The notes under the pieces are model-generated. The model saw nothing but the letters and a program-made list of their open reading frames with translations, ran no database searches and was not told the DNA's origin. 64,000 bases of DNA from G963676655 sp963676655 (GTDB lineage: Bacteria; Verrucomicrobiota; Lentisphaeria; Victivallales; Victivallaceae): NCBI GenBank assembly GCA_963676655.2, contig CAXXKX010000005.1, forward strand, positions 558,001-622,000, read 5' to 3'. Of this stretch, positions 60,701 to 64,000 are shown piece after piece. Within the stretch, counting starts at the first letter, position 1, and each line of letters opens with the position of its first letter. The translations under genes were made by a program, and so were the position numbers.

Positions 60701-63700
60701 ACATCGCCGGTTATATCAAGGTCGCCACCAACATAGACAGTAGTGTCATCGCCAAAATATACGTAGTTATCGCCACCCCAGATGTTGGTATGATCACCTA
60801 TGTCAACAGTTGCGCCGTTATTGATGATAAAATCATTATCAGCGCTGGCGACGGTCATTTTTCCGCCGACATAGAGAGAATCATTGATATCGATGAAAGC
60901 GGAAGAATCTGGTGAGAATACAGGATTACCGACCAAGAAGTCGTAATCATCAGTTACAGTGAAGTTTTCAATGTAAATGTCGTTCTGACCATCACCGATT
61001 TTAACCTCTCCGTCAGCGATGGAATCAACGAAGGTAGCGGTATTGTTACCATCACCAAGAATAATGCCGCCGGCATTATAATCGGTCAAGGTAATAGTAT
61101 TATTGCCATCACCCAAATTGATCGAGTCATTGAAGATTGAACCGGATTCAAGAGTCAATGTATCATTGCCGTCACCGGCAGTAATGTCGCCGCCGACTTC
61201 AGCGGTAGCGGAAACGAACATAACATTGTCACCATCACCAAGATCAACCGCGCCGGTAACTGAGTTGGAAACAATATTAACGGTATCGGCATCATTACCA
61301 AGAGTAATATCTTCTGTAGTTGCATCTGTCACCAGCAGATTATCAGAACCGTCACCCGTGGTTACGTTACCAACAGTTGAATCCCTCAATTCGATATCAG
61401 CAACGCTGTCACCGAGAGTAATATCAGCAGTTGTAGAACCGACAACATTAAGATCGGCCGTACCATCACCAAGAGTAACGTTATTAGTAGTGGAACCTTC
61501 AATTGAAACAACCGCATCGCCGCTGCCGATGGTCAAATCATGAGCAGTGGAAGCAAAAAGTTCAACATTGGCATTGCCATCACCCAGAGTAACATCAGTA
61601 ACTGAGGCATTAGTCATGGCAACTGTTCCGTCTCCGTTCCCCATAGTCAAGTTATCGGAGATATTGGAATCAGTCAGAGTTGCAGTATTATTACCATCAC
61701 CAAGATCAACGCTACCATCGATAAAGGAAGCGGCTTCCATAGTGAGAGTGTCGTCTCCGGTTCCGGCGGCAACATCGCCGGTGAGCACAGAAGCGTCATC
61801 CATGGTAAGAGAATTTGTACCTTCACCAAGATCGACATTGCCTGTTACAACAGAACCTTCATTGATCACAACATCATCATTTCCGCCATTACCATAGATG
61901 TCGCCATTGACAACAGTATTGGTGATAGTACCAACGTCGTCACCTTCACCAAGGATCAGATCGCCGTTGAGAGTTGCAGGAGAATCAATGATCGTAACAG
62001 TGTCATTGCCGCCCATCGCGTCAATTGTACCGTTAATGGTGGAGTCAAGAATGTAGGCTACATCGTCGCCATCACCAAGAGCAATCGCGCCGGTGGTGGA
62101 TTCTGTAATATCGAGAGTGTCTGCATCGTCTCCGAGAACAATATCATTAACAATAGAATTGTCAATTGTGACCGCGTCGGAGCCGTCACCAAGAGTCAAA
62201 TCACCAGTCGTCGAACCGGTAATATCAACAGTGGACTCACCGGCACCCTGAGAAACATTACCGGTAGTCGAATCGGTAATTTCAATTATTGCATCGCCAT
62301 CGCCCAGGGCAACCTGGCCAGTGACGTCGGAATCAGTAATTGTGACTGCATTGTCACCATCACCCAGGACAACCTCACCAGTAATATCAGTATTATTAAT
62401 TATAGCAGTGTTGTCGCCATCGCCAGCAAGAACATCACCGGTAACGGTAGAATCGGTAAGTTCAACCGTATTATCGCCATCTCCGAGGTCAATAGTACCG
62501 GCGTCGTAATCCGTCGCAGTCAGAGAATCGTCACCAGCGCCAAGATCAATCATTCCATCGAAAGAAGAACCGGACGCGAGATCGACGGTGTCGTTACCGG
62601 AACCGGACAGGATATCGCCGCTGATACCGGAAGTGGCATCTACCGTCAAAGTATTATCACCATCACCCAACTGTACTTCATTCACGGTTGAACCGTTCGC
62701 AACAGTTACGACGTCAGAGCCGTCGCCAAGGGTCAGGTCGTCGATAGAAGAGTTATCGAGCGCGACGGTATCATCGCCATCACCAAGGGTAACATTGGCA
62801 GCATTTGAGTTGGTCAATGTTACATCGGTTTCGCCTTCACCCGCGGTCAGGTTATCAATAGTCGAATCGGTCAGTGAAACAGTCGAATTGCCGTCACCGA
62901 GAAGAACATCTTCCGTTTCGGAGTTAACCATCGTAACTGAAGCGTCGCCATTGCCAATAGTCAAATCGGCATTGATGGTTGAATCAGTAAGAAGAACCGT
63001 ATTGTCGCCATCGCCAAGGGTAACCGCGCCGGCGTCATATCCGGTCAAGTCGACATTATTATCGCCGTCACCGAGATTTACAGTTCCGGTAAACGCAGTA
63101 TTGTCCATGGTCAGAGAATCGTTGCCGGAACCGGCCGTAATATTACCGGTAATGGCGGAAGTATCGTCTGTTGTCAGCGAGTTGTTACCATCGCCAAGCA
63201 TAACATCGTCAACAGAAGAACCGTCAAGAATAGTTACAGCATCAGCACCGGGGCCGAGCATCAGGTCGTCAGCAGTGGAACCACTGAGAGCAATAGTAGT
63301 ATCGCCGGTGCCGTGGGTCAAATCGCCAATCAAAGAGTCAGTAAGCGTAACGGTCGCCGGACCGTCGCCGATAGTGACATCATTGGTAGCGGAATCAGTG
63401 AGGGAAACAGTCGCTTCGCCATCACCAATAATCAACTCTTCAGCAACAGTATTATCGAGAGTAACAGAATTATCACCATCACCGATAGTAATATCGCCGT
63501 CAACCAGCGAATCAGTCAGGATAGCCGTATTATCGCCGTTCCCCAGAGTAATCGGACCGGCATCGTAATCAGTCAGATCAACAGTATTGTTACCATCACC
63601 CAGGTCAATTTCACCGGTAAAATCAGTACCGTCCATAATAACGGTATCATTACCTGATCCAGTCAGAATATCACCTTCAAGTTTGGAGTTGGAATCTGCG

Positions 63701-64000
63701 ATCAAAGTGTTATCACCTTCGCCCCAGGTAACTTCTTCTATTTCAGTTCCCACAAGGGTAAGAGAATCGCTGCCGTCACCAAACAGGACATCGCCGGAAA
63801 CGGTAGAATCTGTTAGTTCAACAGTATTATCGCCTTCGCCGAGCACCATGTCACCGCCGATATAAGCGCCGTCAGTCATAACTGTATCATTGCCGTCGCC
63901 CATTTCAATCGGATCAACCGCCTGATTAACGGCGGAATTCACATAGGTACCGTTAAGAATAAGGGTATTATCGCCTTCACCGGCATTAATCTGACCGTTG
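39757..64000 (-). CDS. Giant Asp/Gly-rich repeat protein, predicted beta-solenoid (5' end outside window)
   Basis: One frame without a stop runs from 64000 to 39757: more than 8,080 codons, with its N-terminus beyond the edge. The internal GTG at 63942 is only the first start-like codon in view. It is made of ~20-residue coils of the form GDGDNTVxLTDSxVxGDLxL, matching a right-handed beta-solenoid in which the Gly-Asp turns resemble, but do not equal, RTX nonapeptides. It is Asp-, Thr-, Ser-, Asn- and Gly-rich with almost no Lys, Arg or Cys (one Cys seen, in MSCAND), so strongly acidic. The last ~200 residues (39757-40400) are a non-repeat beta-rich cap ending SLVVAP, without an autotransporter barrel or sortase signal. 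A surface or secreted adhesin, matrix or Ca-binding role is plausible but unproven. Confidence 0.93.
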   Translation of the reverse strand, partial: NGQINAGEGDNTLILNGTYVNSAVNQAVDPIEMGDGNDTVMTDGAYIGGDMVLGEGDNTVELTDSTVSGDVLFGDGSDSLTLVGTEIEEVTWGEGDNTLIADSNSKLEGDILTGSGNDTVIMDGTDFTGEIDLGDGNNTVDLTDYDAGPITLGNGDNTAILTDSLVDGDITIGDGDNSVTLDNTVAEELIIGDGEATVSLTDSATNDVTIGDGPATVTLTDSLIGDLTHGTGDTTIALSGSTADDLMLGPGADAVTILDGSSVDDVMLGDGNNSLTTDDTSAITGNITAGSGNDSLTMDNTAFTGTVNLGDGDNNVDLTGYDAGAVTLGDGDNTVLLTDSTINADLTIGNGDASVTMVNSETEDVLLGDGNSTVSLTDSTIDNLTAGEGETDVTLTNSNAANVTLGDGDDTVALDNSSIDDLTLGDGSDVVTVANGSTVNEVQLGDGDNTLTVDATSGISGDILSGSGNDTVDLASGSSFDGMIDLGAGDDSLTATDYDAGTIDLGDGDNTVELTDSTVTGDVLAGDGDNTAIINNTDITGEVVLGDGDNAVTITDSDVTGQVALGDGDAIIEITDSTTGNVSQGAGESTVDITGSTTGDLTLGDGSDAVTIDNSIVNDIVLGDDADTLDITESTTGAIALGDGDDVAYILDSTINGTIDAMGGNDTVTIIDSPATLNGDLILGEGDDVGTITNTVVNGDIYGNGGNDDVVINEGSVVTGNVDLGEGTNSLTMDDASVLTGDVAAGTGDDTLTMEAASFIDGSVDLGDGNNTATLTDSNISDNLTMGNGDGTVAMTNASVTDVTLGDGNANVELFASTAHDLTIGSGDAVVSIEGSTTNNVTLGDGTADLNVVGSTTADITLGDSVADIELRDSTVGNVTTGDGSDNLLVTDATTEDITLGNDADTVNIVSNSVTGAVDLGDGDNVMFVSATAEVGGDITAGDGNDTLTLESGSIFNDSINLGDGNNTITLTDYNAGGIILGDGNNTATFVDSIADGEVKIGDGQNDIYIENFTVTDDYDFLVGNPVFSPDSSAFIDINDSLYVGGKMTVASADNDFIINNGATVDIGDHTNIWGGDNYVYFGDDTTVYVGGDLDITGDVNDLYFGQNSYIQVFGNFNITETATNTISIFEFILGSGQTMNVGAIDNTIEAASLIIDGADNMIDFGIWGYVDGEYAPGLDIKSILTFTDPINMTIYAPMEMYATNSNTLELNYELTAKGEGDIVVDGAVSIYTRSLLVVGKSNTVEAVIGYEAGRQSTVTLNDDVSIDIDGDVVITTDWEDAPSGTDNNFELGVQVSEYDGGIVTNNGVSSVAVNGSIMLSGTDVVNTLIMHSNVTVADEITMGVQYYDYISTANILTINDLLTTSIGGPVVLKAVYNDVVMNGAGGTGDMPEIYGGYNTFTTGVGTDINGIVSFGGVYDSDGIGIEGYLIQKNETNEVTIGGNVDGIDTSIDIGDGSANDSVDTILVTGSVDDGLGGGSVLTGGGDDSVTIDGGTVVDAINTGEGSDTVALVNAAAGSILTEDGDDSISVMTSTVSGAIAAGAGDDDVSIEGSDVTGNITTEGGEDTIVIVDSNVASVSSGEDDDIISLTGTTTSGNVTSDGGDDQISISGSFVTGGVSGADGDDTILIDSSTVTQNVTGGDGDNVIEVTDSSDIQGSITTTDGSSSVLLSDSALANNLSMNTTDGANIATVSDSTVGGNVTLSALLDNTLGITDSEIEGNVSVTTTDGDNTVDIINSTINNGSNIDISTVSGMNDVSIDLIDSTLTDITVAGDGEVEMFITDSTVDNITTGESDDYIKITDSIVAGTIDTDGGNDTIIIDPSTVQGDIISGDGDDAVQILGSTVEGSVVMGDALADQPYGTNSLAITGEYDSETETGYDASVITGVSMGSDSSNTLDIAGVSVQNAATDGLDAVVRAVVGEIADDGTVITSADVTMTAGIVDQDGILLEGGSNTLTLGHASFITGALEMAAGDSNTITVDSGWVTQYNPADPTLNYAMADTVMMLAHDNALNIDGGTLYIPGELVAPVTASIIMSQAEKSAEGEGGSNIITIADDGRLVAGSNLELGIALDGGDSWGSYDLSSVDPAFGGVTGLELYVFDWNTNSIYDAQTNTITVAGRLTNDDVDGDISLSGINNTVEITGPATTNAFGVDPEDYLLTTAGIYTDELNLSGQFNTILVGVNATIDPGEAELVAGNITMTGLTVDASSILAEANVLQVAANALLGSLSIDMLATASNILQVSGIDDDGSVTESIIDGDVYMGASDGTNSAIFDMVEVTGDVTQEAEYDNSLTITDSVVGGDIDMDSFSGSNTLLIDPSEVGSGGIYAINMWGWYNNTLTILGAYDPEEGTTESLVNGDIWMDANEGFNTVIFDMVDLEGSTMSQFFSELGNNITITNSDFDSNMNLEVTNGSNIVSFLNSDLGGNLNMEAEVNNELSLVDSYVSGDITISNSGLSYNNVYIEASSVGSGLGTAIDMFSYFDNTLTILGVIDGESTDPSYIDGDISMDADDGMNTASIDLSEVNGNVSLTAELDNDLTITDSIINGNVTTDSATGSNNVLIDPSLIDGDLIMTAEVDNTMQLVGDDTEFDAVVPSEITGNISMDSTTGSNTATIMYGTVGAGIDMTANVNNTLNVIESEGFNGYDATYGGVPGLETLISVASWNQITGDVNLTATENNSATFDTADVDGSITMIADIANALSISGRIIPVVWDSTRVVELNYNVPLLSHVTGDVDLTSNYISNVDPGVILNDVAINLADITGGVSLTSNYGIETPAEADPDLLVNNVVISDTSIGGDLLVDAINFGSNQVALTDVTVVNVDMEADEGNNTATIVGGTVSGDVTQNNTTGDNTLSMTDTDMTGGDITVTTPDGMVDVDIDLTGADVGAVAITGEGTVDLSLTDGTVASINTGESVDTIILNNNNVAGGIVTDGGDDSVTVTDSTVGASIDVGDGADTVALSGVGLTGDLIGGDGDDSLSATGSTISGSVTGGAGSDTINIDSTDVGGDVTGGDGDNVINVSNGSDVTGSITTTDGSSTVTITDSNLDVDLTMNTTDGANTATVNDSTVGGVVSMSALLDNTLAADGSDITGNVTLTSTEGDNSATIENGTFGDGLGNALAMTATAGNNTATLNDVAASGDVALSGLLDNTLATDGAAISGDATLTSGEGDNSATMLDGSVTDVTLTATLGANSAQLDDMAVSGDVALSGLLDNTLSTDGTAIIGDATLTSDEGDNSATMIDGSVDNVSLTATLGANSASLDMMLVGGAVTLDAELDNDLSITDSTVTGAVTTTSASGSNNVVIDPSIVGSVVMDAEVDNALQLLGDDTEFDAVVTSDVLGNVSMDATTGSNTATIMYGTVGAGIDMTANVNNTLNVIESEGFNGYDATYGGVPGLETLISVASWNQITGDVNLTATENNSATFDTADVDGSITMIADIANALSISGRIIPVVWDSTRVVELNYNVPLLSHVTGDVVLTSNYISNVDPGVILNDAAINLADITGNVALTSNYGLETPLEADPSLLVNNLVIADSSVGGSVILDAQNFGSNALSLTNTPVATDLTMSADDGGNTAVLSGSEVTGNATLTGTLDNSLTTDEAVGGAVSMTSTEGSNSAELVSVGAGVTMDAEVNNDLVASDVTGALSMTATTGYNNAEITDSALTTVDLTAAGDNTFAVTDSTISSDVTIDSSAGSNDATVTNTPVGGDFSMTAEVDNDLVVSDSDISGNLSMVAYTGSNTAFIDPSSVGDGTGTAIGMSADVNNTLTILGEYDAVSDTIIPSTVDGNVIMNANTGDNTAVIDMTDITGNVSISSLEGDNSATIENGSFGDGLGIALTMVSSVGNNTATLNDVTVSGDVGMGGLLGNTLSTDGAAISGDATLNSAEGDNSATMLDGSVTDVTLTATLGANSAQLDDMAVGGNVALSGLLDNTLSTDGTDITGNATLASGEGDNSATMLDGSVTDVTLTATLGANSAQLDDMAVSGDVALSGLLDNTLSTDGTAIIGDATLTSGEGNNSATMIDGSVDNVSLTATLGANSASLDMMLVGGAVTLDAELDNDLSITDSTVTGAVTTISASGSNNVVIDPSIVGSVAMDAEVDNTLQLLGDDTEFDAVVTSDVLGNVSMDSTTGSNTATIMYGTVGAGIDMTANVNNTLNVIESEGFNGYDADYSFDPGTGNEILDSVSPWNAITGDVVLTAVENNSATFEAADVDGSITMTADIANALSISGRIIPVVYDSTGVIELNYNVPLLSSVSGNVVLESTYISNVDPGVILNDAEITLATIGGDIFLTSNYGLETPLEADPSLLVNNLVIADSSVGGSVILNAQNFGSNALSLTNTPVATDLVMSADDGGNTAVLSGSEVAGDATLTGTLDNSLTTDEAVGGAVSMTSTEGSNSAELVSVGAGVTMDAEVNNDLVASDVTGALSMTATTGYNNAEITDSALTTVDLTAAGDNTFAVTDSTISSDVTIDSSAGSNDATVTNTPVGGDFSMTAEVDNDLVVTDSDIDGNLSMVAYTGSNTAFIDPSSVGDGTGTAIGMTAEVDNTLTVLGEYDAILGVTMSTVDGDVVMLANTGNNAAYFDMTDITGNVSATATEGNNDIDVLNGTVGDGTGNAVAATASAGSNDVVIDTVTVSGAVSMSALANNTLDIADSDISGNVVMGATEGDNSVAILNGSVGDGLASALWMNAAAGSNTASIDSVDVNGDVTLMAELNNTLSFVDSVFDDGSNISVASTSGVLDVDIELDAAVIGTITTVGDGAVDIALSNGTVAAGITTGISDDSISLVSNNVTGDISTSDGDDAVSVDGTTVTGSILSGDGLHDIDVLNSSLVTGDIIVGNGDSTIDVVDSVIGVVDTSGDITTGDGDDTINITDSTVYGSISTGDGDDTIVIDPSLVDNSISTGIGNDSVEIIGSVVGDSVNNDGDITMGIDNDNNAGTNALSISAIEDYAATVYGDVEMYSDTSNTFSLEGEVVLNGALNAIEDLYSASLGIVDALGVVQNAATLSMYALTYDGDAITQVGTNTVNFGEASYIAGDLYMAAGLSNTFTVDSGWVYSYGGGGPLDDVQLAHSGVEAVVMSGHNNTLDIAGGQLYITEDTDAYGLTMGQLTLQENGNNIITVDSDGRLLVEDGVLMGSIVDPLGVYAYEFTGTFNLGGLEIYEFDWTTDTIYDTAVNSVTVAGRMVVGNALGDFDMYGTANTIEITGPADTNAYGVDPGAYSDTTAALIANDVTLNGQTNTILVGVNPLSPLADGEAVLDVDNIVMQGWNVSGGAVAAETNTLQVAAAALLDSLGISMTATASNALDISGIEGTDSVVDGDIEMIATEGTNTAALDMVSVSGDVSETAELDNTMTVTDSTISGNIGMSSNSGSNTLVVDPSSVGDGLGTAVGMSAEVNNTLTILGAYDAILDTVTPSTVDGDVVMLADTGNNTATLDMVEITGDVSATATLGANTATVNDSTVDGAVSLTAQLDNTLAADGSDITGNVTVTSTEGDNSATIENGTFGDGLGSALAMTATAGNNTATLNDVTASGNVALGALLDNTLNTDGAAISGNAALTSGEGNNSATMLDGSVTDVTLTATLGANSAQLDGMTVGGDVALSGLLDNTLSTDGTDITGDATLTSGEGDNSATMVDGSVAVLTVNATVGGNTVIFDTMTAGGVAAFASLDNNLTITDSTLTAGVSASSTAGSNNIIIDPSEIGASVTMVSLIDNTFQLLGDDTEFDAVVTSDVIGSVSMDAGTGSNTATIMYGTVGAGIDMTANVNNTLNVIESEGFNGYDATYGGVPGLETLISVASWNQITGDVNLTATENNSATFDTADVDGSITMIADIANALSISGRIIPVVWDSAMVVELNYNVPLLSHVTGDVDLTSNYISNVDPGVILNDVAINLADITGDVSLTSNYGIETPAEADPSLLVNNLVIADSSVGGSVILDAQNFGSNALSLTNTPVATDLTMSADDGGNTAVLSGSEVTGNVSIIGTLDNSLTTDEAVGGAVVMTSTEGSNTADLVSVGAGVIMTAEVNNDLVASDVTGALSMTATTGYNNASITDSALSSVSLIAEGDNTLAVADSSVTNDVTVVSNAGSNDVDVTDTLVGGDFTMNAYIDNDLVVTDSDIDGNLSMTANTGSNTAFIDPSSVGDGTGTAIGMTAEVDNTLTVLGEYDAILGVTMSTVDGNVTMLADTGNNVAYFDMTDITGNVSATATEGDNDIDVLNGTVGDGTGNAITTVATAGSSDVVIDTVTVSGAVSMSALANNTLDIADSDVSGNVIMTATEGDNSVEILNGSVGDGLASALLMNAVAGSNTASIDSVDVSGDVTLVAELNNTLSFVDSVFDDGSDISVTSTSGVLDVDIELDAAVIGTITTVGDGAVDITLSNGTVAAGITTGISDDNINLVSNNVTGDISTSDGDDAVSVDGTTVTGSILSGDGLHDIDVLNSSLVTGDIIVGNGNSTIDVVDSTIGNLGSPGDISTGDGNDTINITDSTVYGSISTGDGDDTITIDPSVVDNSISTGIGNDSVEIIGSVVGDSVYDDGDIKMGIDNDNNAGTNALSVSAIDGNAATVYGDVTMYSDSSNTVSLEGEVIFNAAYNAIDEIYTATIGTINSSEAIIDSGSLSMSALVYDGDAITLAGTNTLTMGEATQIAGSVSMDAGLSNTMTVDSGWIYDYVGGPLVDTEYLQSYVVSIDMAGHSNLLDIAGGTLAVIQNDVNGIVMGQLTLGEGGDNTILVADDGRLRVDNGVLMGSISDSLAVYAYTFSGITWLGGLEVNVFDWTTDTVYDTASNTITVDGKMYVAYDDASADLTMYGQSNTIEITGPATTNALGVDPADYLETTAILVASDVIMNGQNNSILVGINPTEPLADGEAELISNDIYMQGWNVSGGAVAAETNELLVADEALFYSLDVNMAATASNTLDISGITGTDSVIDGDITMVATDGFNSLALDMVEVDDSGAGDGDINMTSTNGDNDAVILDSTIDGMITMLANNGTNNLYIDPSTVGDDISMTAVDGDNNAEIIDTSVLGNLIMNTTAGTAGSNTATLTRTDVGDGLADAIDMDAADNNTLTYLGNEVPLSAISGDVDMNAVNGYNAASISFADMNGDISLLAAGNNTLSLTDSSFIGDIRVETTTGTNDVDVILLSAIIGNITVIGDGAVDVTLTSGSVGAGISTGVSDDTISLISETITGDINTSDGIDAISLDGTSVTGSIISGNGVHDIDVTNSSTVTGDITTGNGNATVDVVDSVVGVVDVSGDITTADGNDVITITDSTVYGSISTGDGDDTIVIDPSLVHNSISTGIGNDSVEIIGSVVGDAVNLDGDITMGVSVSRATGTNELTIEAIDGYAATVYGDVAMFTDISNTVDIEGEVILNLAYNAIDAVYAASIGTVNSTGTVVTAGNLSMSALVYDGDAITQVGTNVLTMGEVSHIAGDVSMDAGLSNTMTVDSGWIYDYSGGPLAGYEYLQSYVTSIDMAGHSNLLNIAGGTLAVTEDTTVAITMGQLSLHEGGDNTILIADDGRMRVDNGIVMGSIVDPLGVYAYEYVGISWLGGLEVYEFDWTLATVYDTATNTVTVDGKMYVGYVGTGNFVLSGQTNTIEVTGPATTNAFGVDPADYSETTAIMSCANDVYMNGQNNSILVGINPLSPLANGEAEWQSDDVVMQGWNVFDGSTTAETNELLVADAALFTSEDIGMLATDSNTLDISGIVGTRSLATSIDMIATNGYNDLTLDYVEIDDSTGGTGDIDMTSTNGDNDAVIHDSIIDGTITQIATNGSNSLYIDPSSVYGDITQTATNGYNTTDIVDTYVAGTLTMSVNGGSAYTNTLNLDVDSQITDGIVINGGGYYGAANTINIYGDVYTTGTYAITTSYGDDDIYIGSSAYVGGAINTGSSYTSDTLTIDRSSFDLSQGTWTGNMVISGGVDYITYSGGTFGDYNDSTTISTSGTVDFTFDYNSSVANVVEGYIYTSTTNFTFDISGMTSGQTFIDATYLQNWDILDNGTDGGDFDIDYFGGGLTDGQSLVLINEYDYLPGDLSGWNAASITLDLTSTIGGEITLSKSGGVYTGTSGADTWTLSVSGDDVILSLVVAP
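43447..53107 (-). repeat. 4.83-kb (about 1,610-residue) in-frame tandem duplication
   Basis: Matching anchors 43447/48277, 44701/49531 and 46676/51512 all differ by 4830-4836 nt, so a unit spanning A block, DDS coils and B block is present twice in tandem. Within and around it a shorter offset of 2337-2346 nt recurs (for example 50516/52859), with runs of several hundred nearly identical bases. Confidence 0.82.
46160..56200 (-). repeat. Four copies of an ~0.6-kb B block
   Basis: Copies near 46160-46800, 51000-51640, 53330-53975 and 55590-56200. The FNGYDA anchor lies at 46676, 51512, 53849 and 56069, spaced 4836, 2337 and 2220 nt. They share ISGRIIPVV, SNYISNVDPGVILND and NVIESEGFNGYDA almost unchanged. 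Confidence 0.85.
58450..59640 (-). repeat. DDS-type coil array
   Basis: Coils of the form GGGDDSVTIDGGTV, GEGSDTVAL, GGEDTIVIVDSNV and similar. These are closest to RTX turns (GGDGDNVIEV) but in a 20-residue, not 9-residue, period. Related coils return near 54800-55300 and 42150-42550, 44400-44900 and 49250-49800. Confidence 0.7.
59700..60970 (-). other. Low-repeat segment of the giant protein
   Basis: About 420 residues lacking the regular coil period, with aromatic- and Ile-rich strands (DNYVYFGDDTTVYVGGDLDI, IWGYVDGEYAPGLD, GVQYYDYISTANIL). It divides the N-terminal coil array from the DDS-type coils and may be a distinct beta domain. Confidence 0.65.
61040..64000 (-). repeat. N-terminal coil array with ~176-residue higher-order repeat
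   Basis: Consecutive ~20-residue GDG(D/N)N coils. The TDYDAG-type anchor (ccgg-like on plus strand) recurs at 63557, 63029, 62498 and 61070, spaced 528, 531 and 1428 nt. Each higher-order unit is about nine coils. A related copy without YDAG lies near 61700-61900. Confidence 0.85.

Noticed and set aside
39757..64000. Classic RTX toxin or adhesin.
   Set aside because: Turns are Gly-Asp-rich but the period is about 20 residues, not the GGxGxDxUx nonapeptide, and no C-terminal type I secretion tail is evident.

Overview
The window looks like chromosome from a Gram-negative PVC-superphylum bacterium, most likely Lentisphaerota (Victivallales-like). This is inferred from gene families, not from a marker gene. 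The main clues are two type II pseudopilin-like proteins with the FTLIELLVVIAIIAILAS leader and a C-terminal H-X9-DG motif, each beside a secreted carbohydrate-active protein; a DUF4838 protein; a Ser/Thr kinase fused to Hsp70; a zinc-ribbon/FGE-type protein with a J domain; and a very large Asp/Gly-rich repeat protein. No rRNA, tRNA or CRISPR array was recognised.

Layout. 1-2907 (minus): a pseudopilin gene followed by a secreted glycosidase-like gene that runs off the left edge. 3111-6864 (minus): a LacI-type regulator, an M28 peptidase-GNAT fusion and a class II glutamine amidotransferase. 6865-7069: a divergent control region with two perfect TTGACA-17-TATAAT promoters, each followed directly by a near-perfect or perfect palindrome. 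7070-11326 (plus): a GntR/LacI hybrid regulator, a pseudopilin and a DUF4838 protein. 11327-16125: a repeat-rich accessory stretch with a 180-bp tandem array of paired hairpins, galE, a REP-associated tyrosine transposase (RAYT), three REP-pair (BIME-like) units, a REP tandem array and three small orphan genes. 16126-22617 (minus): a zinc-ribbon/ankyrin membrane protein with an RlpA-like protein, then a MoxR-DUF58-transglutaminase operon. 22872-28684 (minus): the kinase-Hsp70 fusion and its J-domain/zinc-ribbon/FGE-like partner. 28916-37362 (minus): mostly housekeeping genes (ilvN, a tandem alpha/beta hydrolase, thiL, tsaE, a small membrane protein, pgi, a KamA-family radical SAM enzyme, an adenine-methylase-like protein). 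37729-39645 (plus): recQ. 39757-64000 (minus): one open frame of more than 8,000 codons that leaves the right edge.

How the parts may work together. The two regulator-flanked clusters look like inducible sugar and peptide utilisation modules with autoregulated repressors. The kinase-Hsp70 fusion beside a membrane J-domain protein suggests a signalling chaperone in which the J protein recruits or stimulates the Hsp70 half; this is inference. The giant protein is a predicted acidic beta-solenoid built by nested duplication: coils of about 20 residues, higher-order units of about 176 residues, blocks of about 780 residues and a 1,610-residue tandem duplication. It is probably exported, but its N-terminus is outside the window. 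The RAYT and nearby hairpin families form a coherent REP mobilisation system.
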